From contig BEXV01000155.1 of NCBI GenBank assembly GCA_003118195.1, positions 192,025-256,024 on the forward strand: a stretch of 64,000 nucleotides of DNA, written 5' to 3'. The first letter of the stretch is position 1, and each line of letters begins with the position of its first letter. The notes under the pieces are model-generated. The model ran no database searches. It saw nothing but the letters and a program-made list of their open reading frames with translations, and had not been told where the DNA came from. Both the position numbers and the translations under genes were made by a program. Below, piece after piece: positions 61,901 through 64,000 of this stretch. The DNA comes from Hemicentrotus pulcherrimus. Lineage: Eukaryota; Echinodermata; Echinoidea; Camarodonta; Strongylocentrotidae.

Positions 61901-63275
61901 ATTTTAAAAAAAATGATATGTCCTCTGTTAATATACCAGTATTAAATTCAAATGTGTCATATGATATTCAACTCTACAACTTTCTTCCTCAAGGTCTAAA
62001 ATAATGGATTGATATGTTACTATGGTTCTTTTTTCATGTGACCCAAAAGTAAAAAGGGAGATTTGTATTTCTCTCATTTTCAAATCTCATGAAAATTTGT
62101 TGAACTTCACATCTTTCTATCTTTATATTTTTCATTTCTAAAGAGAAAAACCATACCTTTTAATTGTAAAATGAGGTCATCCACAAACATATGGTTTTAT
62201 TCTGTAACTTCCCCATTATGGAATCCCATGATAACAATTTTCTGACACTCTTCTCTATCATTTTCTTTTACAACTTTCTGCCCATCTTTATTTTTCATTT
62301 GTAAACTGAGAAAAACAATTTTTTACAATTGACGGAAAGAAGTGATATAGTCCAAAACTGAAAGGTCAATTATCTATTTATCTGAATCATAACATTTTAA
62401 CCAAAGAGGCCTTCTTTTAATTCACACCATGACTCACTTTTATTTCAACCCTAATTGATGGCTCAGACTGTCTTTGACCAAACCCGCCTGGTCTGTTGTA
62501 CTGTTGTGCGGACTGTCACATATAGGCATGCACATAGCATAAGGGCGGAGATGGGAACAAGAATGGTGCAAGCAAAAAATCATTATTGGAAATGATATGA
62601 TAGCAAAATGTAATAGAAAATGCACAACCAAAAAAAGAGGTAAAACAAACTCAAATCTCAGTGAGGTTTACTTCATTTCTCAATTTTTGCAAACTAATTG
62701 ACAATCATTATTTGATTCCTTATTCATCAAAAATATCAGTTCTTTCTTTACCTATTGTAAGACAACTGCACATTTAAGAACATTAAGTCAATCATCTGTA
62801 TGTGTACCGATCACTCTGTGTGCAACATACATGATTGAGTACCAAGCTCTACATATAAGTAATGTACACAAAGCAACAAAAATACAGAAAATATCAATAC
62901 TTAATACCATACATTTACAAACACTTCAATTATGTACTGACTGGATATTTGGCTAACTGACATCGATAAGAATTACAAGAGTGGTTTTCAATAACATCAC
63001 CAACAGAAATAAGTATTTAAGTCGAGCACGACTGTGGAAATGTAATATTTCACACTTGGGAATAGACATATGAAACACTGCAAACAAAAGTTTTTTTTTT
63101 TTTCTTCATTAATCAGCACAGTTTTTTTTAAAGAACACACTCAGTTTCTGTTTTTTAAGCTGCTCGAGGTAAATATTTGCATTAAAGAAATTTCGCATTT
63201 TTCGAGATTAGTACTCACCTTGCCAGAGTCTGTAGCAGGTGCGCTACCAAAGTCGATGGATGCGTGCACTGGTTT
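1..63275 (-). CDS. MACF1/DST-like: Spectraplakin (MACF1/dystonin-like) gene, partial at both ends
   Basis: One multi-exon gene on the minus strand covers the window. Spectraplakins are giant cytoskeletal linkers that tie actin to microtubules or intermediate filaments. Seen directly: a plakin domain (57973-58098 down to about 40676) containing an SH3 fold with the plakin signature GVCFLIPPPN, then more than 25 spectrin repeats marked by helix-A motifs such as WLDDLE and helix-C motifs such as LNDRY. Nearly every exon boundary was set from an acceptor AG and donor GT on the minus strand with compatible phase. The rod separates it from desmoplakin and plectin, which have coiled-coil rods. CH domains must lie beyond base 64000 and EF-hand/GAS2 before base 1. 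MACF1 versus dystonin cannot be decided, because invertebrates usually carry one spectraplakin. Boundaries may be off by a base or two in places. Confidence 0.9.
755..962 (-). CDS. S4 exon H with basic insert
   Basis: 208 nt using the GTCAGT donor, which restores the phase seen in other H exons. PLREDVVNYKPTMTDLNKVG is conserved. The variable part has TTLGQERKPGERLRPKM. Confidence 0.83.
1506..1665 (-). CDS. S4 exon G
   Basis: 160 nt: TQQLEERQVATKKYGTASTD, then NYWLDTTERKVKQLQPVS. Confidence 0.86.
1682..1716. repeat. ATTT microsatellite
   Basis: Seven or so tandem TTTA units. A similar ATAA/AAAT array lies at 2648-2725. Confidence 0.85.
2259..2425 (-). CDS. S4 exon F
   Basis: 167 nt: DSQRQMEGHTQQLNLVRRLG, then SFVSTVLENTNRNWECLE. 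Confidence 0.86.
3010..3165 (-). CDS. S4 exon E, second part
   Basis: 156 nt: GTGQYLTDLTDKLNEFVKQV, then SLEDWELPVISTIES. The intron before it is unusually AT-rich with TTCAA-like repeats. Confidence 0.87.
3166..3590. repeat. TTCAATT-type degenerate repeat filling an intron
   Basis: Nearly the whole intron between the two halves of S4 exon E consists of variants of TTCAATTCAAT and TTTAAATCA. Confidence 0.75.
3683..3844 (-). CDS. S4 exon E, first part
   Basis: 162 nt: ILQTDIDNHRPIVESINQQS, then LDEINQRYTHVDSDTQ. Blocks E in S1-S3 are single 318-nt exons. Confidence 0.87.
4282..4499 (-). CDS. S4 exon D
   Basis: 218 nt: DVHNSYDGLRGTIDDRLNTL, then LLRWLDKAERDYHVLDKG. Confidence 0.87.
4913..5027 (-). 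CDS. S4 exon C
   Basis: 115 nt: NFSNDVIMHSDEVQLVDTTG, then EVVPEMKPNIKRK. Confidence 0.86.
5496..5816 (-). CDS. S4 exon B
   Basis: 321 nt undivided: NYKSDLSQFRSAVLPREFNR, NPDSNVIHSNLTDLNDRYSR, REPIAAEPADIQKQIDRLK. Confidence 0.88.
6170..6430 (-). CDS. S4 exon A, second part
   Basis: 261 nt: ESNQRNNKIGYSSNDLNKYE, FKQWLEDAERQLAIAKRNVP, NMTGQKFLDNAK. The intron sits at a different place from that in S2. Confidence 0.87.
6654..6818 (-). CDS. S4 exon A, first part
   Basis: 165 nt: ALNSDIMAHQAPILRSIQDT, then GADTLKSRYDTVSK. Confidence 0.87.
7275..7421 (-). CDS. S3 exon K
   Basis: 147 nt: AMIRSMVESLSADLTTGSDL, then SEQPLNEEIRPLQQQ. Helix-A tryptophan missing. Confidence 0.85.
7900..8133 (-). CDS. 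S3 exon J
   Basis: 234 nt: EISEDIQRHGQPVTETSSKI, then DLSDTLRTRYDDLQLKS. Donor GTGAGT. Confidence 0.86.
8610..8839 (-). CDS. S3 exon I
   Basis: 230 nt: ESAISQEITTHNTRYDTLFK, then SKLVDWEMTTDSRLEREVP. Confidence 0.86.
9370..9580 (-). CDS. S3 exon H with basic insert
   Basis: 211 nt: PLHTEVDHAMKRMDEVKQVG is conserved. The variable part has YTVQRSKEYSMPPIVSTEKK. Confidence 0.86.
10129..10288 (-). CDS. S3 exon G
   Basis: 160 nt: RTQAQELQGAQDRYSNINSE, then FETWMNTVERKYESLPSG. Confidence 0.86.
10494..10660 (-). CDS. S3 exon F
   Basis: 167 nt: STKQQMDQHYPNLKMMKTLS, then TSLTKTSDQNWNTLNDIYNT. Its 3' end and donor are part of a 71-bp tandem duplication. Confidence 0.86.
11107..11424 (-). CDS. S3 exon E
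   Basis: 318 nt: IFSSDMQTIKPTVENINKVS, KMDNVNRRYGDLHQRNE, then VDDFDDFVLPTVDKLSSP. The tryptophan of LEDW is replaced here by Phe. Confidence 0.87.
11852..12066 (-). CDS. S3 exon D
   Basis: 215 nt: DTIDEKYNGLLGQYMTRLNI, then YSLTQWLETHERTMTQMESS. Confidence 0.87.
12440..12554 (-). CDS. S3 exon C
   Basis: 115 nt, from MFYEEVVSHGHDIEKVKDTG to a segment containing PELKPGVERTT. Donor GTAAGA. Confidence 0.85.
13091..13510 (-). CDS. S3 exon A end + B fused
   Basis: 420 nt, equal to 99 nt of A plus 321 nt of B: VQDLKSFNNDILAHKGDLRV, NISGQKFMKGADNYKRNLTD, ENPDQNIIGSKLTDLNQRYE, VETWLQEAYDTQGRLMKEP. The normal A/B intron is absent here. Confidence 0.88.
13821..14147 (-). CDS. S3 exon A, first 327 nt
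   Basis: AIYEDILAHQQPVLLAVHNT, then NSLRTRYEVVQREAETRAKQ and FEKWLQTAERDARQF. The last 99 nt of block A are in the next exon. Confidence 0.87.
14485..14631 (-). CDS. S2 exon K
   Basis: 147 nt: TNLEQETKRRVDALVELLDW, then NLGNEQPIMEQRKPLSQQ. Confidence 0.86.
14941..15125 (+). mobile_element. tRNA-derived SINE copy
   Basis: Starts with a tRNA-like head with box A TGGCTCAGTGG near 14948 and box B GGTTCGATA near 14990, followed by a shared tRNA-unrelated body (CCCTTTGGTAAGGCATCAATC). It is not a functional tRNA, as there is no cloverleaf-closing 3' half. Related to the copy at 23367-23586. Confidence 0.8.
15439..15672 (-). CDS. S2 exon J
   Basis: 234 nt: RLHEELMNRRSHTVEVIHNA, then KRIEELREYYDTLTGLSHEK. 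Confidence 0.86.
16091..16332 (-). CDS. S2 exon I
   Basis: 242 nt: TEVMREVRNLRNRYDSLSKN, then LLDWSRPIKARLKEPIPN. Confidence 0.86.
16894..17092 (-). CDS. S2 exon H with basic Ser/Thr insert
   Basis: 199 nt: PLNREVTSFKPKVDQTYELG is conserved. The variable part has NRRRSTQVAGGQVARTERR. Confidence 0.86.
17420..17579 (-). CDS. S2 exon G
   Basis: 160 nt: NTYLKERKDVNDKYRNAVKV, then LMWLDSTEDKYEHLP. Confidence 0.86.
18136..18302 (-). CDS. S2 exon F
   Basis: 167 nt: RIAREVEDHTPEYKRIKRVA, then RDATFVTDLMRSFDRNW. Same length as the F exons of S3 and S4. Confidence 0.86.
18547..18864 (-). CDS. S2 exon E
   Basis: 318 nt: LIDQELQSRRPTMEALQDKA, NIDNLNRRYDALVTTSGQ, DNLEDWVFPTLDVLESREL. Confidence 0.87.
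19147..19361 (-). CDS. S2 exon D
   Basis: 215 nt: DEIINKYDTVNTNLARKD, then TTLSWLDDLERRVGRLDGAK, ending MQNVK. Confidence 0.87.
19440..19740. repeat. CAT/ATC microsatellite
   Basis: A long imperfect array of ATC/ATT triplets in the intron after exon S2-D's acceptor. The apparent Met/Asp-rich reading frames here are artefacts of the repeat. Confidence 0.9.
19830..19944 (-). CDS. S2 exon C
   Basis: 115 nt: VVHDDVARHLKDVDRVKAAG, then AEAQSDLKPTIDKT. Donor GTAAGT. Confidence 0.86.
20515..20838 (-). CDS. S2 exon B
   Basis: 324 nt undivided: VFKQRLADFRDLVQTAKQYL, EEPDSHIISDKLNDINDRYA, VTTWIEDIHVTIQDMEREP. One codon longer than the other B blocks. Confidence 0.87.
21112..21396 (-). CDS. S2 exon A, second part
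   Basis: 285 nt: NRFENVSSESDTRSQQVNSG, then SSFDTWLCSAERTLEAYLMD and INMSGQKFLGENQ. The (I/V)NMSGQ/TGQ..L motif is shared by all A blocks. Confidence 0.87.
21691..22634 (+). pseudogene. Decayed coding relic of unknown origin
   Basis: On the strand opposite to the gene, three short open stretches in three frames look protein-like. One near 21928-22020 begins VWQNIEIQIDGDDSAVHIFK. One near 22023-22070 reads NTRIKYEISETTADD. The longest, 22094-22288, contains NKYYVNIINKDSNKKLGVHL and ends with a TGA. Frame shifts separate them, one at a run of five G. The relic is followed by AT-rich sequence with AATAAA near 22610, and the whole lies between imperfect direct repeats 21611-21690 and 22635-22708. 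It could be a processed pseudogene or a mobile-element fragment; I do not recognise the protein. Confidence 0.4.
22715..23012. repeat. CAT/CACCAT microsatellites around the 66-nt candidate exon
   Basis: Two blocks, 22720-22780 and 22880-23010, of CAT and CAC triplets flank the candidate exon at 22783-22848. Confidence 0.88.
22783..22848 (-). CDS. Candidate duplicated 66-nt exon
   Basis: Open phase-0 segment starting RRLETPNENIFSTLRD and ending DLK, with acceptor CTGTAG and donor GTAAGA. It resembles the last third of the exon at 23021-23161 (ERLSDSSTSALREYSVDLK). The supermodule reaches its standard length without it, so it may be an optional exon or a pseudo-exon. Confidence 0.4.
23021..23161 (-). 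CDS. S2 exon A, first part
   Basis: 141 nt: VIHEDVRQHHELVMLAVHNG and onward to ALREYSVDLK. Adjoins a CAT microsatellite on its 3' side. Confidence 0.85.
23367..23586 (+). mobile_element. tRNA-derived SINE copy with ACCA-type tail
   Basis: Box A near 23375 and a good box B GGGTTCGAAACC at 23417-23428, the same body as at 14941-15125, and a simple tail of CAACCAACC. Inserted in an intron opposite to the gene strand. Flanked by a 65-70 bp imperfect direct repeat (23307-23371 and 23628-23700). Confidence 0.82.
23743..23889 (-). CDS. S1 exon K
   Basis: 147 nt: LNFLKETEEKIQSLRNLMEW, then RQLVLQQPMNEEMRPLSEQ. The QPMNEE.RPL motif is shared by K exons. Confidence 0.87.
23955..24346. mobile_element. 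Foldback (MITE-like) element
   Basis: The left end (CTGTATTAAGCCTATGGGA) and the right end are inverted copies of each other, and a second inner inverted pair surrounds AGGTGAATGAAATAATTTGT. The whole element can fold on itself. A relative is at 48835-49095 and single ends occur near 32165-32250 and 28455-28510. No coding capacity, so non-autonomous. Confidence 0.75.
24612..24812 (-). CDS. S1 exon J, short version
   Basis: 201 nt: GVKSELSDNKRTIEEIIVAI, then ALQRRIYDLRTHFDQ. It is 33 nt shorter than the J exons in S2 and S3. Confidence 0.86.
25336..25580 (-). CDS. S1 exon I
   Basis: 245 nt: TTEAQRVTKRTIDRYDALGN, then SQQDWLSNLEAQLDSQGPLS. A second AG nine bases inside (exon end 25571) would remove three codons in frame. 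Confidence 0.85.
26042..26267 (-). CDS. S1 exon H with basic Ser-rich insert
   Basis: 226 nt. PLQQEYVAYRPNVEDVRKLC is conserved with other H exons. The second half, around AIAPRRSSLSVTPRDRSN and PKEKERSRTSFLYEG, is a basic, Ser/Arg-rich stretch unlike its paralogues. Confidence 0.86.
26597..26923 (-). CDS. S1 exon F+G fused
   Basis: 327 nt in one exon, against 167+160 in S2-S4. From QQVENRKPQYEHIQTLCKEL to NHWLDGMEDKVQHLQP and IRQLE. Confidence 0.87.
27343..27660 (-). CDS. S1 exon E
   Basis: 318 nt undivided: LLQTDIDSHKPSVESVNES, LDDLNSRFEHV, VGDLEDWLLPLVDSLE. One complete repeat. Confidence 0.88.
27876..28093 (-). CDS. S1 exon D
   Basis: 218 nt: ADIQDRYNRMERQVAER, then HSLLIWLEEKENTFDKLEKG. 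A spectrin helix C followed by helix A. Confidence 0.87.
28135..28372. repeat. CAT-rich simple repeat
   Basis: Imperfect CAT and ATT triplet-rich sequence in the intron upstream of exon S1-D. Confidence 0.75.
28680..28794 (-). CDS. S1 exon C
   Basis: 115 nt: TFNDDIIAHSNDIDRCKEAG. Same length as the other C exons. Phase leaves one base over. Confidence 0.86.
29127..29255 (-). CDS. S1 exon B, second part
   Basis: 129 nt: QYNEHLTSTRTWTQKSEQTL and EPVAAEPVAVQQQIETLR. The EP.AAEP..(I/V)..QI motif is shared by all B blocks. Confidence 0.86.
29504..29695 (-). CDS. S1 exon B, first part
   Basis: 192 nt: GYKQMLNEFRTNALPRQFNK, then APDSNIIPDRLMRLNDNFE. With the next exon (129 nt) it makes 321 nt, the size of the undivided B in S4. 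Confidence 0.87.
29845..30045 (+). repeat. Dispersed repeat with telomere-like core, second copy
   Basis: Shares TTAGGTTTAGGGGTTAGG, GTGTTGAGTCCCGGGTTGAA and GCAATTGTCACTGG with 54100-54310 in the same orientation. Confidence 0.62.
30264..30689 (-). CDS. S1 exon A (426 nt, undivided)
   Basis: ALRDDVVSKERPVRECTENV through DLRMRYERLVEHS, DVAGFEHWVKERM and NVSGQGFLNNAK. It equals in length the two-exon versions in S2 (141+285) and S4 (165+261). Confidence 0.88.
30950..31115. repeat. Dispersed repeat (TATAAAGG.../CAGGTGGTC motif)
   Basis: Sequence of the type ATATAAAGGTTCC ... TTTTTATACAGGTGGTCAC resembles stretches at 55540-55690 and 9085-9255, so it is probably a degraded interspersed repeat family. 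Confidence 0.4.
31166..31312 (-). CDS. Rod exon, K-type
   Basis: 147 nt, phase 0. LQNLVRWLSETEHAMGSAQP is helix A, and the exon ends NEQLNKMK. Same length as every K exon downstream. Confidence 0.87.
31806..32042 (-). CDS. Rod exon, J-type
   Basis: 237 nt, phase 0. NFVEEIVHQKEPIGESL and then ELNTKMSDLRRGYDDIGSLA give helices B and C. Homologous to the J exons of supermodules S1-S3. Confidence 0.87.
32715..32861 (-). CDS. First rod exon after the cassette
   Basis: 147 nt, phase 0. ADLDKEFRNIFQAVSDLCYW is helix A of a spectrin repeat. Ends LEKHK. It joins smoothly to REN at 40676 if the cassette is skipped. Confidence 0.85.
32862..34932. other. 2.1-kb intron downstream of the cassette exon
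   Basis: No supported gene. Contains a donor-like site next to a short in-frame ATG segment (34775-34789) and, if the cassette is not spliced, would serve as 3' untranslated sequence after TAG 34914-34912. A minus-strand AATAAA lies near 34090. Confidence 0.5.
34933..36890 (-). CDS. Large repeat-rich exon, probable alternative cassette (frame disrupted)
   Basis: A 1958-nt exon with acceptor TAG after 36890 and donor GTAAGC at 34932. It is not spectrin-like: a core of the form KPxMxDPSVExxIxxTxxS recurs about nine times. Two spacer types separate the cores, one beginning GLPKQRSQAFLTFEG (four copies) and one RTIHIHKVHTVRTLQ (three or four). Residue spacing of the first five cores is 68, 71, 59 and 54. 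Reading enters and should leave in phase 0, but the length is one base short of a multiple of three: the upstream frame stops at TGA 35711-35709 and the downstream frame is open from there to the donor. The place, between plakin domain and rod, is where vertebrate family members carry the plectin-repeat exon, but the sequence does not look like plectin repeats. Unspliced, it would end at TAG just past the donor. Confidence 0.8.
36891..40675. other. 3.8-kb intron upstream of the cassette exon
   Basis: AT-rich, with many TACATGTA words. No supported gene. Holds one strong donor-like site (CATGAAG before GTGAGT at 38996-38991) that could belong to a micro-exon or alternative first exon, discussed in the findings. 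Confidence 0.6.
40676..40876 (-). CDS. Spectrin-type exon preceding the cassette
   Basis: 201 nt in phase 0. ALNKRYREFVATVTERV is a helix C, and the exon ends SAVGKREN. Its phase allows splicing either to the 2-kb exon or directly to 32715-32861, where a spectrin helix resumes. Confidence 0.85.
41140..41378. repeat. GATT-rich simple repeat
   Basis: About 240 bases built mainly of GATT, GACT and GAAT words, ending right at the donor of exon 41382-41625. Confidence 0.85.
41382..41625 (-). CDS. Spectrin-type repeat exon
   Basis: 244 nt. SNWISAAEVTLMEF is helix A, and the exon ends RFITQAE. The downstream intron starts in a GATT-rich simple repeat. Confidence 0.85.
41745..42015. repeat. CATC/TCTA tetranucleotide-rich tract
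   Basis: CTCT then CATC, TATC and CCTC tetranucleotides, abutting the donor of exon 42020-42334. The plus-strand reading frame here is repeat-derived. Confidence 0.85.
42020..42334 (-). CDS. Post-SH3 spectrin-type repeat exon
   Basis: 315 nt, one base then 104 codons and two bases. Starts MSLMADLLPNLTRVEEFL and includes SVNNRWEEVCSQSHQ, a helix-C motif of a spectrin repeat. One complete bundle. Confidence 0.85.
42741..42916 (-). CDS. Plakin domain exon 18
   Basis: 176 nt: KSHAVLTSDQPKYDSLIL, then a strongly charged helix rich in Lys and Glu. Leaves two bases for the next exon. Confidence 0.82.
43640..43794 (-). CDS. Plakin domain exon 17
   Basis: 155 nt, two bases then 51 codons. DVESGRLLGDIDAMMAKLEK is followed by a Ser/Pro-rich loop and TTFQEHK. 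Confidence 0.8.
44114..44405 (-). CDS. Plakin domain exon 16 with unusual insert
   Basis: 292 nt. Starts FEGMEPTQRQATIQKLNQ, continues with a Val/Pro/Glu-rich non-helical stretch containing EVMSVRPEVISQHPHVEVD and EVIGRQEV, and returns to helix with NQDLIREVESCNQLIDEM. The insert has short internal repeats and is not something I recognise from plakin domains. Confidence 0.8.
44852..44978 (-). CDS. Plakin domain exon 15
   Basis: 127 nt, one base then 42 codons: LEDQLNRLLALCRSKQTKL and onward to IRQWTLEQ. It matches in position the helix that follows the SH3 fold. Confidence 0.85.
45451..45605 (-). CDS. Plakin domain exon 14, SH3 core
   Basis: 155 nt. IHIQKGERCTLTDNSHRMKW, then GVCFLIPPPNNEAVDLTNK, the diagnostic plakin SH3 signature. 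Plakin SH3 folds are atypical and packed against a spectrin repeat. This was the strongest single family marker in the window. Confidence 0.93.
46248..46394 (-). CDS. Plakin domain exon 13, first SH3 strand
   Basis: 147 nt, phase 0. A helix with a basic stretch (VPLKKRRQKIHSSIP) runs into VTAVCDYAGID, the first strand of the plakin SH3 fold. The intron splits the SH3. Confidence 0.9.
47097..47219 (-). CDS. Plakin domain exon 12
   Basis: 123 nt, phase 0: FFRDTRECDHWMGRQ and onward to LLQELK. FF.D..E...W continues the preceding helix as in other plakins. Confidence 0.88.
48835..49095. mobile_element. Foldback (MITE-like) element, second copy
   Basis: Left end TTTTGTGAAGTGCCTCGTTA and right end read in reverse complement TTTTGTTAAGTGCCTTGTTA form terminal inverted repeats of about 45 bases. 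The interior shares GTATTTCAAT and CCTAGCAACA with the element at 23955-24346. Confidence 0.78.
49244..49622. mobile_element. Putative MITE with imperfect inverted ends
   Basis: Begins GGCCTGGTAAGACCTCACCG with ATAACGATAATGATAACG and ends with the inverted counterpart (GTTATCGTTACCG ... GGTGAGGCCTGAC). No open reading frame. Sits in the 4.1-kb intron of the plakin domain. Confidence 0.6.
51295..51390 (-). CDS. Plakin domain exon 11
   Basis: 96 nt, phase 0: AYLSTMQGQWNWLQQLL then ETHLKYAAEYHQ, the conserved helix just before the SH3-bearing repeat. Followed downstream by a 4.1-kb intron. Confidence 0.9.
51735..51839 (-). CDS. Plakin domain exon 10
   Basis: 105 nt, phase 0, from SLIKEVEMRKRQF to RHPATETIS. 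The HPA..TI motif precedes the conserved WNWLLQL helix in this family. Donor GTAAGT. Confidence 0.9.
52474..52635 (-). CDS. Plakin domain exon 9
   Basis: 162 nt, phase 0. LMWLDEKEEIEESRDWSAKN is one of the most conserved plakin-domain stretches. Ends AELEKYYK. Confidence 0.9.
52878..52955 (-). CDS. Plakin domain exon 8
   Basis: 78 nt, phase 0: KNLTGEDLQRYVEQMNKLDE, then DYRQLM. Short helical exon with donor GTATGA. Confidence 0.84.
53421..53549 (-). CDS. Plakin domain exon 7
   Basis: 129 nt, phase 0. VSIRTAHSGQDLNSVQ then KADLQVVKEFGVNIERC, helices B and C of a spectrin-type bundle. It lies about 250 bases from an assembly gap but joins its neighbours in phase, so no exon appears lost there. 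Confidence 0.84.
53802..53873. other. Assembly gap
   Basis: 72 N directly after a run of C. Located in an intron; the exons on each side join in phase. Confidence 0.99.
54100..54310 (+). repeat. Dispersed repeat with telomere-like TTAGGG core
   Basis: Contains degenerate TTAGGG/TTTAGGG units at 54155-54225, then GTGTTGAATCCAGGGTTGAAGT and GGAGCAATTGTCGCCGGAGC. A second copy is at 29845-30045, so this is an interspersed family and not a telomere. Confidence 0.65.
54531..54735 (-). CDS. Plakin domain exon 6
   Basis: 205 nt, one base then 68 codons. A helix (VDDLQNKLMAVRNYQ) is followed by a Thr/Arg-rich segment and FLSECSSWVQSKS. Confidence 0.83.
55317..55405 (-). CDS. Plakin domain exon 5
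   Basis: 89 nt encoding TCENNIRILDKEVQEL and a short loop ending SLAKR. The CENNI segment is typical of plakin domains. The last two bases combine with the first base of the next exon. Confidence 0.82.
55787..55955 (-). CDS. Plakin domain exon 4
   Basis: 169 nt, one base then 56 codons beginning QGNLDSLVDHV and ending DDIESASK. Amphipathic helices of a spectrin-type bundle. Confidence 0.85.
56580..56710 (-). CDS. Plakin domain exon 3
   Basis: 131 nt. GHFRPPVGLQPNDIEDAWSR is the recognisable plakin helix in which RPP, the following P/D-I and AW are conserved. Leaves two bases for the next exon, which begins with one. Confidence 0.88.
57240..57335 (-). CDS. Plakin domain exon 2
   Basis: 96 nt, phase 0. 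NLRRDFQRFQTDEVPTKL and the following residues match the family segment with the conserved DEVP motif. Confidence 0.88.
57973..58098 (-). CDS. Plakin domain exon 1
   Basis: 126 nt, phase 0, starts ASSRDSDWEPYK and ends NFPRDAAAMK. The segment HLEWVKHATLLMEDRNFPRD matches the opening helix of plakin domains. Donor GTAAGA. Confidence 0.87.
58794..58841 (-). CDS. Linker exon, 16 residues
   Basis: Encodes QRTHVTSSNGGAVNTS in phase 0, with a clear CAG acceptor and GTGAGT donor. Polar, probably unstructured, joins the variable linker exons to the plakin domain. Confidence 0.65.
58842..61349. other. 2.5-kb intron before the plakin domain
   Basis: AT-rich with homopolymer runs. Holds the start of duplication copy 1 and one possible 33-nt micro-exon (60613-60645). 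No other coding signal. Confidence 0.5.
60955..61905. repeat. Tandem duplication, copy 1 (contains a coding exon)
   Basis: This stretch and 62855-64000 align over most of their length in the same direction. Shared landmarks: the word CTTCAATTATGTACTGACTG, the 57-nt exon, AACTAGATACAATCAATTCC and TGTACACATTTGAAAACTT. The duplicated unit is about 1 kb and continues past the window end. Confidence 0.85.
61350..61406 (-). CDS. Linker exon, downstream copy of duplicated 57-nt exon
   Basis: Encodes KPVHTSIDFGSAPATDSGK, phase 0, donor GTGAGT at 61348-61343, acceptor TAG. Near-identical to the exon at 63219-63275. Confidence 0.65.
62438..62512 (-). CDS. Linker exon, Gly/Gln/Arg-rich
   Basis: A 75-nt phase-0 open exon that begins SAQQYNRPGGFGQ and ends RVEIK, with acceptor CAG before it and donor GTGAGT after it. 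It lies between the two copies of the 57-nt exon and keeps frame with both. Its place just before the plakin domain suggests a flexible, isoform-specific linker. Confidence 0.6.
63219..63275 (-). CDS. Linker exon, upstream copy of duplicated 57-nt exon
   Basis: Encodes KPVHASIDFGSAPATDSGK in phase 0, with acceptor TAG after 63275 and donor GTGAGT at 63217-63212. It differs from the downstream copy at 61350-61406 by one synonymous change and one Ala/Thr change, although the flanking intron has diverged much more. Ser/Ala/Pro-rich linker with no recognised fold. Could be a mutually exclusive or optional exon. Confidence 0.65.
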
Positions 63276-63399
63276 CTACTCAGTTTTGAAATTTGGGGGT
63301 GAAAAGGCAAATTTGATGGTTTGGTAGCATTGGCAAGAAGGAAAAGAGAATCAGGAAAAAGCAATAATTAGTGAATTTTTATATCTAGAATGTTGTAAG

Positions 63400-63575
63400 A
63401 AGATACACAGATATTGAGTGAGAGGTACAGAGGTGAAGAAGAGATAATGACAGAAAAGTGAAGAGAGAGAGGAGAGGAGAAGAAAGAAAAAGAGAGAAAA
63501 AAAGAAAATGAGAGAAAGAAAACAAAGAAAGACATAATGAAGGAAAAAAGAAAGAAAGAGGAAGAAGAGAATTCC
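63400..63575. repeat. Polypurine (GA/GAAA) tract
   Basis: About 175 bases almost only A and G, present in copy 2 but absent from copy 1 of the duplication. Confidence 0.85.
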
Positions 63576-64000
63576 ATTCCTACACATCACTTTGTACTTA
63601 AGTTAATAATAGCTGACTACACTTTTTGACTAATTAAGATTTGCAAAATCAAGTTTTAAGCCTATATCTTCAGCTTTAGCATTAATTAAGATAAGTAGCA
63701 AACATTTTTTAATTATTTTCCAATCATTAACCTGTAAAGAAAATCTTTCTGTAACTAGATACAATCAATTCCAGGATCAAAATAGTTGTGCATGTTTATA
63801 ATGCATATGGAAGACAGAATATGATGCTACATCTATAATGTACACATTTGAAAACTTCAATGTTTCTTGTAACCATTCTAAAATACAAAATGAATACTGT
63901 TGGTGATAAGAACAACACACTGCCTCAAATGAAACCGTAATGAAACCATATGCATGCTTAACAATGGTGTAATAATTGTGTAGTTAATTAAAGATGCATG

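Larger units (their letters stand above)
62855..64000. repeat. Tandem duplication, copy 2 (contains a coding exon)
   Basis: Second copy of the unit at 60955-61905, longer by about 290 bases mainly because of an inserted A/G-rich tract at 63400-63575. Holds the exon at 63219-63275. Confidence 0.83.

Noticed and set aside
1..64000. CH actin-binding domain, EF-hand or GAS2 domain
   Set aside because: Searched for in both end regions. No matching exon was seen, so they presumably lie outside the window.
1..64000. CRISPR array, bacterial operon, promoter or terminator features
   Set aside because: The sequence is a eukaryotic intron-rich gene; the repeated words are microsatellites and interspersed elements without array structure.

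Overview
The window is part of one very large intron-rich animal gene, read entirely on the minus strand. High coordinates encode the N-terminal side and low coordinates the C-terminal side. The protein is a spectraplakin (MACF1/dystonin/short-stop family): a plakin domain with its embedded SH3 fold, followed by a long spectrin-repeat rod. The N-terminal actin-binding CH domains and the C-terminal EF-hand/GAS2 domains are not in the window, and the gene runs off both ends. About 73 exons could be placed by matching splice signals, reading phase and protein similarity. The organism is a marine invertebrate, most likely an echinoderm such as a sea urchin. This rests on AT-rich introns full of TACATGTA words, CAT/ATG microsatellites and tRNA-derived SINEs; it is an inference from sequence style, not a proven assignment.

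Layout from 5' to 3' (descending coordinates). 63.3-58.8 kb holds short phase-0 linker exons, including a 57-nt exon present twice inside a tandem duplication of about 1 kb. 58.1-40.7 kb holds the plakin domain in 21 exons, with the SH3 fold at 46.4-45.45 kb and a 4.1-kb intron between 51.3 and 47.2 kb. 36.9-34.9 kb is a single exon of about 2 kb made of unfamiliar degenerate tandem repeats; it sits between two exons that can be joined in frame without it, so it is probably a cassette, and it carries a one-base frame disruption. 32.9 kb to base 1 is the spectrin rod.

The rod has strong higher-order structure. A module of seven spectrin repeats (about 848 residues, 2544-2547 nt of coding sequence) occurs three times in full (30.7-23.7, 23.2-14.5 and 14.1-7.3 kb) and once partly (6.8 kb to base 1). 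Homologous exons have the same or nearly the same lengths, and copies differ by single intron gains or losses. Each module also carries a fast-changing basic Ser/Thr-rich insert at the same place.

The introns hold SINEs, foldback elements, a telomere-like repeat family, microsatellites, a decayed plus-strand coding relic and several partial exon duplications. No second intact gene, RNA gene, CRISPR array or bacterial-type feature was found.
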